DNA from: Rhodamnia argentea
Taxonomy: Eukaryota > Streptophyta > Magnoliopsida > Myrtales > Myrtaceae
Direction: 5' to 3'
Length of the DNA stretch: 64,000 bases
NCBI RefSeq assembly: GCF_020921035.1
Contig: NC_063156.1
Coordinates: 26,956,283-27,020,282 of the forward strand
Position numbers and translations under genes: made by a program. The notes under the pieces were generated by a model. The model saw only the letters and a list, made by a program, of their open reading frames with translations. It was not told the DNA's origin and did no database searches. This document shows positions 10,165 through 21,639 of this stretch, piece after piece. Position 1 is the first letter of the stretch; each line of letters starts with the position of its first letter.

Positions 10165-12698
10165 TCAGTTGGAGGTTTGGTCTATACCATCAGCCTTTGT
10201 CAAACCAAATGTATCCTCGGCACCACTTCTCACCCTCTTTCTTCTCTCGGCAATCATGTTCGTGTAAGCCTGAAACAGGACAGGCAAATCTTGCAAAACC
10301 AATCTATCCCCTTCTCTTAATGCAGGATGTGTGATAGGGCTATAGCCATACCTTAGGGTAAGAGTAAAGGAAGCTGTACCACCATAAGCATATTAGCAAA
10401 GATACAATTGTCGTCACCAACATTGAATGCAAAGTTAGCCAGCTACCGGCGATCGCTAACATTCCTGTCAATGTTATTGTCCAAGGCTGACACCTGGCAA
10501 TGCAACAAGTGAATGCACAAACTTGGGTTATGAATAAGAAAAGTACTATTACAAAGGGAAGAGTCCTATTTGAACTTTTGACAAAAAAATCCTGTGAGCC
10601 TAAATTAAAAATAAAATAAAATTATAAATACCCATTACAGTTGAGCAAACCAATCTGGCTAGACTCAAGAGATATGAGCTTTAATTATCACCAGAACATC
10701 ATCCATCTCTTACAGTAGTTACTTACATCAACAGGAGGCATGTGCAGATTTATGTATTATATAGAGCAGGATCTCAATCATAGTACTGGAGTCCTCGCAA
10801 TATGAACAAGGTATGTGACTGTTTGTGAAGAAGGCTCATTGGCATTTCAGGATGGAGGAGGAGGAGGTGTATATTTTCCATTAGTAACCTTAGAATGAAA
10901 TCAGATGCTTGATGTGCGACTGTACCTAAGCATCATGAAATAACCACATCTAGAAGCAGACTATAAGCAGCCTAGATATCCATTCAATTCCTAAAATGAG
11001 AACAACCAAAAGACACATTCAATCCCAATGTCCAAATGTTAAGTTTACAATAGAACCTCTAAGCTCCAATATCAAGATTTTAGACAGCCTAACATCTTAA
11101 TGGCACTTCTCTCCAGAAGTAAGTTTATCAGACAATATCCAGACGGTGCATATGAATATTAGCCGAACACGTCTTAAAAGTGAAGTTCACGGGTATCAAA
11201 CAGAGTTGTCCAGTGGGAGAACACATAGAGCAAAACATCTCAGAGAGTCTGCAAAGCAGGTCTTTCAACGGATTCTGAACAATAATAATATGAGTGGACA
11301 ACTCGGCACCAACATAGATAGAGCTTGCATCTGCAAAGAGGAGAAAAGCTGAAACATGCACATACAAAGACGGTTATGACTGTAGTTGTACTGATCGTAC
11401 ATCTGAATCATCAACTAAGCATGGAGAAAGTTTGTTAAAGGATTCTGTTGATGCAAGGTAAACAAGAAACATGACAAAGCTCGTAGATCTACATGTAAAG
11501 TACTTCAGAACTCCAAAAGAATTCTGGAAAGCAAGTGCTTGAAGGCAGATGATGATAGCACAGAACATTGCAAAGGTTAAACAAATACGAAATTATTCAG
11601 AATACCTAAAACTGAAGAATAGTGTGCAAATTACTGATCAAAACCATAAATCACTGACATGGGTTCTATTGGTGCAGGTCAAATTGAATTGCTTGCCAAG
11701 ATATCTATGGATTCCTTAGTTATCCCCATAAGTAATCGATTTTTCGGAAAAGCGCTTGGGCCATCTACCACCACAAGTTTCTAGAATAATCCACAATGGT
11801 TCCACATTGTTCGACATGGAATTATAAAGATCTTTGAACAACACCAATTCTCCTTCAAAGCTGCCTCGGGTTGTAGTCAAGTTCAACAACTCGGACGTGG
11901 AACAGTGTGCTATATCCTAAGCATCACTGCAGAGTGTTCAAGTGTCTATTCAAAAGTGACACTTCCATTACCATCTTGAGCTAATGTAACCAACGAAAAC
12001 AGCAACACAAGAGGTACCCATTTGAGCAAGAAACCGTGAAGTTCAATGGTTGATTAGGCATGAATGGATTACCAGGACAACCCCATCTGTCGGGTCTTCG
12101 AAACTAACCCACGAATCTCAGAAGCCAAACTCAGTAAAAACAAACACGTCAAAAGCATGGTCAGCCATTGTTCTCTCATCAAACTAAAGTACTGTACTTT
12201 TTTTCGCTAGGAAAGCTTATATAGTTGTTTGTATCAGAAGTTCCTGATGACCTTTCAAATGCAAACCCCCAAACAATTGCTGAATCGACTAGAAACAAGA
12301 ACACGTCAATCAAAAGCTTCCCCTTGACATACAACAACCAGAATTACACACTGCCGCACCATCGCGAATTGAAAGAGGACAAAACAAAAGACTGATGGGA
12401 AAGAAACTGGGAAGTCTCACCAGGAAGGCTTGGTGTCCCATACAGACTCGTACTCGGGGGAGAGATAGTTCAAATACCCATCCATGTCGTCGACGACGCC
12501 GTTTTCGTCGATGAACATGGACTCGTTCCGCTCATTCGGGCCGCTGGCGAACACCGTGGCTCTGTGTCGACAATTTCCCGTCGCTGCTTTCCCGCGAGAA
12601 GAAGATGCGGATGGCGAGAGAAGGTGGGTTCGCGAAGAGGGTAGAGAGGGACTCCATAAACAAGAGATACAGAGCGGGAGCGGTGACACCGTCCCCAT
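10165..12698 (-). CDS. Chloroplast-type small membrane protein, DUF6737-like
   Basis: Minus-strand gene reconstructed from three exons: 12698-12421, 10493-10352 and 10269-10165, with GT-AG introns of 1927 and 82 bp. The product is 174 residues. Residues 1-55 are rich in Ser, Arg and Ala and poor in acids, like a chloroplast transit peptide. The conserved part starts MFIDENGVVDDMDGYLNYLS (61-80), then SVWDTKPSW joined across intron 1 to CQPWTITLTG, two hydrophobic stretches, and a charged tail AYTNMIAERRKRVRSGAEDT. The 'SVW..KP.WCQPW' block is what I remember from a cyanobacterial and plastid protein family of unknown function (DUF6737). The N-terminus is the least certain part: another ATG in a different frame (12652 region) also starts a plausible presequence. 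Function is unknown. Confidence 0.85.
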
Positions 12699-12759
12699 TG
12701 TTTTGTCGTCGAAGAAAGATAGGCAGCACCTGTAGCTCGGTCGCCACTCGCCATTGGGG

Positions 12760-13445
12760 TGAGCCAGAGAACCGGATAGGAGGACCTAGCGACGCCGTTT
12801 CAACCAAAGCGAGCGAACCGTTCATGTTTCGTCGTATAGCTGGTCATGCATCCCCTTCGCCCCCTTTTGATTTGTTATGCTGTGAAGCTTTAAACTTGTA
12901 CTCACTAAACTTTTTTATGTAAATGGTATCAATTTCTTTCTGATAAAAGATTTAAAAATATATATATGGTAGCATCCGGCACTCGGTGTCTGTAATTTGA
13001 TATATGGGACGATTCGCGAAATAGTAAATCTTGTATGGCACGAGAATGAAAGGAAAATATGATCCCTAATCACGTCATAGGCACTATTGTTATGATCGAT
13101 CAACCTCCAATACAAGTATCGAACGGAATTGACACGGCTCAAATTGCATATCTTTTGAGAATTTTCTCCAAAGTCGACATGATCAAACACATTTAACCCG
13201 TCACGATTACAATACGAAATGGATTTATTTTTCCACACTCCCAAGATTCTCATCTTCCCATTCCTAACACATGCATCAAGTTCACACCGAGTCAATTCCA
13301 TGAAAGTACGAAGTAATCACTCGCAAGCCAGGTTAACTATATCTGCGTTGGAAATTCCGGACAACAATCCACTCCGACCATTCGCGAATTTTTCTCTCTT
13401 TTTTTCCCTCGAGAAATTGAGGAAAGAAAAAGGACACGTCATAAG
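12760..13445. other. Intergenic region upstream of the plastid-protein gene
   Basis: Contains the presumed 5' UTR and promoter of the minus-strand gene starting at 12698. Frames of 70-130 codons here overlap on both strands and show no domain; nothing else is supported. Confidence 0.5.
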
Positions 13446-13449
13446 ATAA

Positions 13450-13905
13450 AAGAAAATTTTCAAATAAAGGCTTGAAGTTAAACTTATTTCAAGTAAGGGA
13501 TTAAAGTGCTCAAATCTTCTCAAAGAAAGACCAGCTCAAAGAGCATTTTCATCTTTTACTTTTTTTGTGTAATTTTTTCTTTTTTTTCCCTTTTCTTTTT
13601 TGTTTTCCTTTTTCCTCCCCTCCCCCGGCCATCACCGGCCTCGGGGTCGGACGAGGGCGAGGGCAAGGGCGGCCCTTGCCTGGGCGACCCTCGCCTGGGT
13701 TGTGTGGGTGAGGGCTGGGGAGGGGAGAGGAAAGGAAAGGGAAAAAAAATGGGGGAAGGAAAAGATAAAAGCAGAAAAAAAAATCAAAAAGTAAAAGGGC
13801 AAAAATACCTTTTTAGCCGTGCCTTTCTTTTAAATAATGAGAAGCTTCAGATTCTTATTTGAGAAAATGAAGGCATATCATACCCTTATTTGAAATTTTT
13901 CCTAA
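13450..13905. mobile_element. Foldback (MITE-like) element with GC-rich core
   Basis: The left arm (aattttcaaataaaggcttg... through catcttttactttttttgtg) is an imperfect inverted copy of the right arm, whose reverse complement reads aaatttcaaataagggtatg... ccttttactttttgattt. The arms, each about 120 bp, flank a pyrimidine tract, a GC-rich core with cgagggcgagggcaagggcg, and a purine tract. No transposase is encoded, so it is a non-autonomous foldback element. Confidence 0.65.
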
Positions 13906-14199
13906 GATAAACACTCAACAAAGACACCATATGGGTGAAAGGGAAAAGTTCCCCTCATCTCTCGCATATTCTCCCTCTCCCTCTAGGTTTTCGCCGCCAC
14001 CTTAGTAGCACATCTGGAGGGAGGGAGAGAGCAGGGGTTCTCTCTCTCCTCCCTCCCCCCTCTCTCTGTATCGCCCTTCCTTTTTGTCTCTATTTCTTGG
14101 CTCCTCTTCAAGATTTCTTCTTGGAATTCATATTGGAGTTATCTTTTCTTTTCTCTCCAATTTGTTTTGGGAGTTTGTGAGTGTGAATAAATTTCTGCA

Positions 14200-15040
14200 G
14201 CTAATCTTAAGTAAATGTAGAGACTAGTTCGATCATTCGTCTAGTCAACAGGCACCAAGGAAGACATTCGTGATGCGGCACCACAAACTCTTTGAGACTA
14301 TGACGCTTTCCTATCCCAATTTAGATTTAGCTCTAGATTCGGTGTTGTTACTCACTCGAACTAAATCTATATATAGATCTGGAAGTTCCTTATAGGTACT
14401 TGATTTGTGTTTTTTGAATATATTGATGTTGGTGTTATTACTAGGCGAGGGTAATGAGGTCGTCGAATTTAGACGCAGCACCGCAAGCCCTTGCACTTGG
14501 TATTGGAGTTCTCGACATGTTTTCATCACTGAATCTAGTTGTGGTGATCGGTCGCTAATCGTTTACGTTGACAGATCTGTTCTTGAAGGATGAGAGATAG
14601 CTTGTAGCTACAGAACGTGCTTTGTTAGTTGCTTTGTTTTTTTTTTTGCAATTATTGGGGATTTGCTAGTTTTGAAAAACTTCTTTGATGTACCTCTCAA
14701 GAACTATCCTAATTTATGAATGGAATCTTTTTTCGAGAAAAAACAAAAACAAAACAAAACAAAACAAAGACACCTTGCCCAGTGAGTGTACCCTCCTCCA
14801 ACCTTCAAGCTTTTTCCTTATTTATGAATGGTAATCGTGTAATCATTTACGTTGACAGATATATTCATGAAGGATGAGAGATTGCTTGTAGCTACAGAAC
14901 GTGCTATTTTATTTGCTTTGCCTTTTTTTTGCAATTATTTGAGATTTGCTAGTCTTGAAAGACTTCTATGATGTACCTCTCAAGACTATCCTAATTTATG
15001 AATGGAATCTTTTTTCAAGAAAAAACAAAACAAAGACTTC
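14200..15040 (+). repeat. Direct repeat pair ending in A-rich tails, LINE-like 3' ends
   Basis: A roughly 200-bp segment at 14546-14770 (tttacgttgacagat, gagagatagcttgtagctac, atgtacctctcaag, aatttatgaatggaatcttt, then an (aaaac)n tail) recurs at 14836-15035 with about 90% identity by eye. The body plus A-rich tail resembles 3' ends of plant LINEs or derived retroposons; similar 'gtacctctc...' tails occur at 52140-52215. No reverse transcriptase is seen here. Confidence 0.6.
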
Positions 15041-16014
15041 AAACTATCGTACTCTTCTCTTACGCATTTTTGCCGGATCTATCGCCATTTCTCATACCCA
15101 AGTTTCATCAACCTGTTTGGCATGAAAAAACGAAAAGAACATTAGACATATACATACACAGACAGAAGATTCCTTGAGCCTTGTCTGTCGTTGGCAGCAT
15201 CTGCAATTTTTCAATTCAGTCCAATTTTGGCTTGCCTCTCTGCATTCCATACCGTCTTGATGCAAAGATCCCCCTCTCTTCGGACGCGACCCAAAAGCAA
15301 AAGAGGACACTTGATCCTATTCTTGAATCATGGCCACGGATTTTAACCGCATCTCTGGCTTAAGTCAATCATGTCAGAAAGATACACAAATTCGACTGCT
15401 TTCTCCCCTTAGAACTTGGTGGCAGCATCATTGAGGAAATTAACTTCAGAATCAGCATTATTCATGTACACCAATTACCAATAGGAATGATCTGCCCGAC
15501 TACACGTCTTATTGGCGAGTTGTAATTACGGATCGGATAGCACTCGCATGCAAACACTGAATCAAAATCAAAATGTGAATGATGTTCATACTTATAGTCA
15601 TCAACCCACTCATATTTCTTCCCATTTTTTGAGTCAAGGACCAAACTCCCGATCCGCAAAACCGGCGCGTAATGAATACGACAACAGCCAAACACTGCCC
15701 TTTGCTCAGAATAGTGTGGTCCCTTCAGCTCTTTTCCCTCAACTTACAGCAGCAAAATAAGAAAAGATGATTCCTACTTAGTGACTAATCCATATTTGAC
15801 GAGAGTGATAAGTAGGCCACGTTACTCCATAGAACCATAGTTTTGAATATATATGATTTGATGTACACGACATGAAGACACAGAATGGGGAAGGCCCGTA
15901 TATGACGCCTACCCCACAAAAAAGAATTCATTTTGTGCATCGGGGATAGGACATCGTGGTCCCTCTTTCGTTTAATCGACTGCACAAACATGGTTTGCTA
16001 GTGTTTATCGTAAT
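15041..16014. other. Intergenic, no gene supported
   Basis: Short frames exist on both strands at 15092-15310 and 15462-15760 but they overlap, lack recognisable domains and look like chance. The 3' UTR of the OVATE gene should lie just below 16015. Confidence 0.45.
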
Positions 16015-16674
16015 CTAATTAATGCGGCGCCGGAAAATCTTACATCCGTTGCCACCGTGGGAATACTCGACTCTGCCGTGGCCGCTCCGTTGCCGTGGCT
16101 GCGACATGAGGCTGACGAGGAGGTCGGCGAAAGCGCCGACGATGAACTTGTGGGTGCTCTTGGGGTTCAGCGCAAGGTAGCGCAGGAGCAGCTCGTGCAG
16201 GAAGTCCCAGTCGGACTTTACGTCGAACAGCTGGCGCGCCTCCACCATTTCTTGCATGGACCGCCGGAAGTCCGCGTAGGGGTCGGGGGAGTAGGTGGGG
16301 ACGGCGACGCTGTCGTCGACAAGCGACGCCGCGGGCTCCGGCCTGGGGGCGGCGGCGGCGGCTGCGGCGACAGAAGGCGCGGAGTCGAAGATGGAGTTGG
16401 AGTGGCCCGGGGAGGAGAAGAAGAAACGCTGGGAGGCGAAGGCGGCGGCGAGGTCAAGGTCAGCGGCGGCGGCGTCGGAGGTCGAGAAGGTTGAGGAGGA
16501 CGAGGACGAGGACGAGGACGAGGGGTGGAGGGTGGGGTCGTAGAGGGTGTTGAAGTTCTTGATGAGGGTGGAGGTGGGGGTGGCGGAGAACGGTGGGGAC
16601 GGGGATTGGGGTGAGAGCGGAGGCTCCCACCTCGTGAAGCAGAGGTTGAGGTTCTTGCGCAGTGTGGCCGGCAT
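16015..16674 (-). CDS. OVATE family protein (transcriptional repressor)
   Basis: Single-exon minus-strand gene of 219 residues, starting at the ATG at 16672-16674. OVATE family proteins are plant nuclear or cytosolic regulators that repress transcription and bind homeodomain (KNOX/BELL) and TRM proteins to control organ shape. The C-terminal OVATE domain is clear: SPDPYADFRRSMQEMVEAR at about 128-146, then VKSDWDFLHELLLRYLALNP and STHKFIVGAFADLLVSL at about 152-190. The N-terminal half is low complexity, with Ser runs near 52-64 and an Ala run near 104-113, usual for the family. Intronless structure also fits. It resembles the OFP12/OFP16 group from memory, but the subfamily is unsure. No break seen. 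Confidence 0.92.
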   Translation of the reverse strand: MPATLRKNLNLCFTRWEPPLSPQSPSPPFSATPTSTLIKNFNTLYDPTLHPSSSSSSSSSSTFSTSDAAAADLDLAAAFASQRFFFSSPGHSNSIFDSAPSVAAAAAAAPRPEPAASLVDDSVAVPTYSPDPYADFRRSMQEMVEARQLFDVKSDWDFLHELLLRYLALNPKSTHKFIVGAFADLLVSLMSQPRQRSGHGRVEYSHGGNGCKIFRRRIN

Positions 16675-16889
16675 TGGCGGATTTCGGGCAGAGAGCAGTA
16701 GCTCTGTAGGCGACTTTGCAGAGATGGGTGGGCTGGGCAGAACAGAACAGACAGAACATCGAAGGCAAAGAGGCTCTAGTATTTATATCCGTGTTCTGAC
16801 AGAGAGTTGTATCAACCGGGTATATACTAAAAATGAACCGGGAGATTTGATCATTAATTTTGACCTGACTTACCATTCTCCGTTTTTCC

Positions 16890-17849
16890 CGAATAATTTC
16901 AAATTTTATCGATAATGAATATGTTTTTTATCGATTAATTATTTCAAGCGTACATGTAATCGATTTTTTAAAGTTATTTTTCAAATCATTTATTTTTTAT
17001 GAAATAAACGCACCTAAAGGAAGTAGAGCCTACATTATTTAGATAGTTACTCAAGATCGAATGCTCATACCGTGGGCAGTCTTCGTTGTCTAACGGTTTA
17101 ACTCAAGCAAATTACCTAGCATAGACTATCGGAATATTGTGATTAACCCGAAATAAGGTCACCAATGGGATGATATATGCCTCATCACATGCGGTGGAAG
17201 TTTATATCCATGTAACATGATGCCCTTCCCTCTAATAAGTTAACTTCTAAGTTGAAATTTCTAGCTTGGTTATCTACCATTTAAAAATGACCTAACTTTT
17301 GTAATTGATTCTTTCATAAATTTAATCTACATCTCTATTAGACTTTAGGGTCGGTCGCTAATTCAGGAGCCCAACCATACAAAGTGCATGTGCAAATTTG
17401 TCAACCTACCTAAGTTTATGTACATATTAAATTTGCCCAATTAAAGTAGTCAAGATTGCATTTGGATATGCACCGGTTAAGGAGAACCTTCTTCATCCTG
17501 GACATGTGGATGATTCTAAATTAAGAGGAGATTCCATTTGATCGAATCAAGTAGTTTGCTAGACGCAGGCAGATTGATGGGATGGTTCGGTCCAACCACC
17601 GGTGTGAATTCTCGTATCATTGTGTCGACGGACTAGCTGTAATCACAACATTTCGGATCGAGAAAATTCTCGAGACATGCTATCCAAACCGAGTCTAGCC
17701 TTCCCAAAGCGGTAGCTCTGCATCGAGCCCGCCTGATTGCATGGGCTATTGACTTGGACGTGGCGCATGAAGGGTGGATCGAGGTAATTCCACAACCACC
17801 GCATAGAGCATTAGGAGTGTTTGTAGTGCATCAGCTCACCGTGAAAAAT
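16890..17849. other. Intergenic, partial Tourist-like arm, otherwise no feature
   Basis: At about 16890-17015 there is a half copy of the Tourist-like MITE found intact at 62982-63232 (attatttcaagcg, attttttaaagttatttttc, aataaacgcacct). The rest to 17849 shows no gene. Confidence 0.45.
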
Positions 17850-18440
17850 TTGTCCAAAAAATCTTAAATCTATTACATTTTTGTCAATTTAGTCATAACC
17901 ATTTTAATTTTACCAATTAAATCATAAATCATTTTTCCTTTTGCCAATTGAGTTCACATGACCAATTTGGCCGGAAATCGTTAACGTGGCACGACTGGTA
18001 TTCATGTGGATGATTTTTAATAATATTTTTAATATTTTTTGAAGTTTGAATTTTTATTTTTTCTTTATTTTTCTTTTCTTAGAAGCCGAGGAGGTCGTTG
18101 GGCCCTCGCCAACCTCTTGGGGAGCGTCGCCTAGCCCTCGCCGATTTGTGCAAGGCCCGGTACGGCTCGATGACCCTTGTTGGACACCGAGAAAAGATAA
18201 AAAATGAAAAAAATTATATGAATTCAAAAAATATTACAAATTGATTAAAAATTATCTACATCAGTGCCAGTCATGCCACGAAGACGGTTGACATCCACGT
18301 TAGCAATTTTCGGCCAATTTTGACCCGACAAACTCAATTGGCAAAATACGAAAAATTTCGGAATTCAATAAATATAATTAAAAGATTTAAAATTGAATTA
18401 ATATAGATAATAAATTTAAGACTTTTTAGACTATTTTTTC
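17850..18440. mobile_element. Foldback (MITE-like) element, family 1
   Basis: Long imperfect inverted arms: the left side carries cttaaatctattacattttt, ggccggaaatcgttaacgtgg; the right side carries their inverse (ccacgttagcaattttcggcc, aaatttaagactttttagac). The centre holds GC-rich 'gggccctcgccaacctc' sequence. Length about 590 bp and no coding capacity. Same family as 50258-50992 and partial copies at about 9580, 47763 and 49390. Confidence 0.75.
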
Positions 18441-19091
18441 GATCGCGTCCAAGGAGTACAGAGCACTCGATGTGCTACGATTGGTGAGGTGGACGGATCA
18501 GAACGCTTGCGAATCCCTCCACGGGTTCGGTTGCTTGGTTGCAACGATTGTAACCGCCCGTTTGCTTCATTCTGCATCCAACGCCCTCCGTTACCAGTTC
18601 ACATCACACTGCACTCTCCTTGATAACTCAAGAGCTTCAGACTTTCCCCCAAACTCCCCCGAGATGCCTAATTGGAAACGTCATCGCATCCGTCGGTTCC
18701 GGAGGGTCCTGATCGGGATCTAACAGCGGCCGCCCGCCGAGTTCACACGAACCCCCCCGGAGGCATTGAGCCTGTCGAGATAAATGAAAATTGAAGACAG
18801 GGTAAAATAATAACAACTCAAAAAGGGGGAGAAGTGGGGAGATTGGTTCTTTTGTTATGGTGAAAGTTAGCCGTGCAAAAGCTAAGGGGAAAGTGTTTTG
18901 CTTTATCTTTTAAGGGGGGACAGGGAGCTCCGTCCGTGAGTTTTTAGCCCAAAGGAACGATACAAAACTGGCATTCTCGAGAGATCAACATCACATGATC
19001 CATCACTCGAGAAACAGAGAGATGACCAAGGCACAAGAGCCATGACCCACATGAGATTTCTGCATTATTGTCCTTCAAGAAACTTCATCCA

Positions 19092-19140
<49 letters not shown>

Positions 19141-21050
19141 CTCGATCTCACATATTCAAAGTTCTCTTTTTCCCTCCAAACTCGTCGATTTTTAAAATTT
19201 TAGCTCCGAGAGGCTCGGATATTCCATGGATTGAGAGAGTATTTCGTGAAACCGTGATTAAAAGACGGACTTTTGGGCTGTAAAAAGGAAGGAAAAAAAT
19301 CAGGACAACTAGCAACATATGCATGGATTAATAGCTGACTACTGTCCCTGGCCCTTTTTCAAGGACCAAGTTGTGGTCTTTAAAAGAACCCACATGGGTG
19401 GGAGACCTTGCAGAAACAGCCGGGTGGGACAGGCCTGAATGTAGTAGATCCCACACTGCACTTCTTATCACACATTGAAATACCCGTGCCTCATGATTTG
19501 GAAAAACCCCATTTTCGGTAGGTAAATTTCGAGAGAATACGATGTTCCCCGTCTCAATGTACCGTGCAGGACATCGGCTAAAAGCCCCAATCGACAGCTC
19601 GAATCCGAAACCATTTACACTCGGCAATGCGGAGAATCGAATTCGAGTAGGTCACTGGCGAAACCATCTGTTCACCCTTTGAATCGAGCCCCGCTTACAT
19701 CCCATCCCGTGGAATCGAGACCTTACTAGCTTCTTGAAATAGCAAAACTGGTCAACACCAGCGATCCAGGCCCGTTACAGATAATCTCCGTGCTCTTGAA
19801 CTGGTTGCTGAACTCAGCAAATCAGACACTTGGGATGCATAGCACAGTACAATAATTTCTCTTCCCTCGAAGCTAGACAATCATGCAATTGTACTTTTGT
19901 GTTTTTTTTTTCCTTTTCTTTTTATCATGAAGGCAAATCGGGAGATCTTCCCCTCAAATCTCTCGTGGGGTTGGAACTCAGAACGAGACAGGGAGCACAA
20001 CGAGATCATCTGCCAGGAAACGAAAGAAAGAGAACTGACAGTTGCGCAGAGCATCTTCAGCAGCAATGATCTGTTTCGATCATGCATTGCCTGCTCTTTT
20101 TGTAAGGCTGAACGCTGAATCGTGTAAGGGGAAGAGAAATATCTTATTCAACGTTCATAACGCTTATCTCATGCGACGGATTGAAATGGGTTTAGGATGG
20201 TTTTTTTTCCTTTTGTCACGGACCGAATAACAATAGGTGCTTATGTTGGGACGCTAAGATGAACTTTGGTGTTGGAAGTATTTGTTGGAAAATACGTAGA
20301 AAGCAGGATGAAATGAAATCAGATATTTTAGGATACAACAAAGTCTCATTGAGAACAGCAAATATCAATTCTGATATTTCTCTAAGATCTCTCAAGGGAA
20401 ATAACTGAAGAAGAAGGATGTATTTCTTTAAGAAAAAAACAAAAATGAAAGTTCTGGAAAAATAGTAGTATATATATAATCGAAGAGAAGATAACTCTTT
20501 ATTTCGAAAATAACTATATCGAACACAACTCTTCATGTTTAATAACATATTGTTTGGACATACCTTTTCATGCTTGACCGGTAGTCATATTTGAACAGAC
20601 ACAAACATTTCAAAGATTACAAGAGTGTCTAACAATTAATTTATTATTACTATGTCAAAACCGAAAAAAAAAATGGTTAAATAGTGCCAATTTTGAACCG
20701 TGACCACCCAAGCATGCTAAGTGCCTAATAATCGCGCATCCGTAAGCTGGTATTGTGGGGTCTAACCTACTTGTACATTTCTCTATTTAGAAGATTACAA
20801 TAGCCTTCTAACTTATAAAGTATTTCACCCCTTCTCTTCCATTCAATGTGGAATAAAGTAAAGACACTTTATTGTTTGTTTTGCAAACAAACTTCAAAGG
20901 TATCGTGTCGAGATTTCAAGCGATGCGTTTCTCCAGTCAATGTCGATGGTTGAGATGGCTAGTGGTGGTCTCCGTCATCCAGGTCAAAAAAAGAAACTTA
21001 TGCTGTCAGGTAAGCATCTTCGTGAAAGAAAAGAGTAATTAATTTAGAAT
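18441..21050. other. Intergenic, with a (CT)n microsatellite
   Basis: A perfect (CT)n run lies at 19096-19137. Several overlapping frames of 60-110 codons (for example 19328-19627 minus) show no domain. A possible long-terminal-repeat-like start TGTTGGGACGCTAA occurs at 20244 and again at 30091, but no matching ends were found. I see no gene that I can support. Confidence 0.45.
19096..19137. repeat. (CT)n microsatellite
   Basis: About 20 perfect CT dinucleotides directly visible. Confidence 0.95.
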
Positions 21051-21057
21051 TTTAGGG

Positions 21058-21570
21058 TGGGTTCGTTTCATTGAACATTTCATAATAAAGGAAAATATTT
21101 TCCATGAAAATTATTTCGAAGAAAAATGATTAGCTTTCGTTTGTTGGTGGTATAAGGAAAGTGGTTTTCATCTTGTCTGAAAGGGAAGTTGTTTCTCTTC
21201 TAATCTAAGTTTGTTATTTTCAATGCATGGAAAACATTTTCCGCATATCAATTAGATTCCCATCATTCAAAACACTAAAAAGTCGGAAAACAATTTCCTT
21301 TGAACAGTTTTCCTTGAAATATGGTGTGTTTGTTCACTAAAAACTTTACGATAAAGGAAAATATGTTTCATGAAAATTAATTTCAAGGAAAACAGTTAGT
21401 TTTCATTTATTTGGTGATTGGAAATATGATTTCCTTTTCACCCCAATCTAAGTTTTTATTTTCAGTCCACAAAAAATGGTTTCAGTAAAATTTTCCGTCA
21501 TTTGAACACGGAAAAGTTAAAATTAATTTTTTGAAAATACTTTTTCTTCAAACAAATGAACTCTTACTCA
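21058..21570. mobile_element. Two adjacent copies of a small MITE-like repeat
   Basis: Two similar segments of about 260 bp lie head to tail: each has 'taaaggaaaatatttt/tgtttc', 'catgaaaatta.ttcaa', 'taatctaagtt.tattttca' in the same order (first 21075-21230, second 21350-21470). Outer ends show short inverted similarity (ggttcgtttcattgaac against the inverse of caaacaaatgaactc). Non-coding. Confidence 0.5.
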
Positions 21571-21639
21571 AAATTTTTTTACCTTGACCTTAAAATCTAA
21601 AATTCTTGGTCCGACATTGCGAGGCAAAGAGTCTTAGGG

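Noticed and set aside
13506-13862. 118-codon frame on the plus strand
   Set aside because: It is the translation of the GC-rich core and purine tract of a foldback element.
15462-15760. Overlapping 60-80-codon frames on both strands
   Set aside because: No recognisable family, no splice partners, opposite frames equally open.
16057-16494. 145-codon frame antisense to the OVATE gene
   Set aside because: GC-rich shadow of the real minus-strand gene.
18472-18723. 83-codon plus-strand frame
   Set aside because: No domain or conserved pattern; adjacent to the end of a foldback element.
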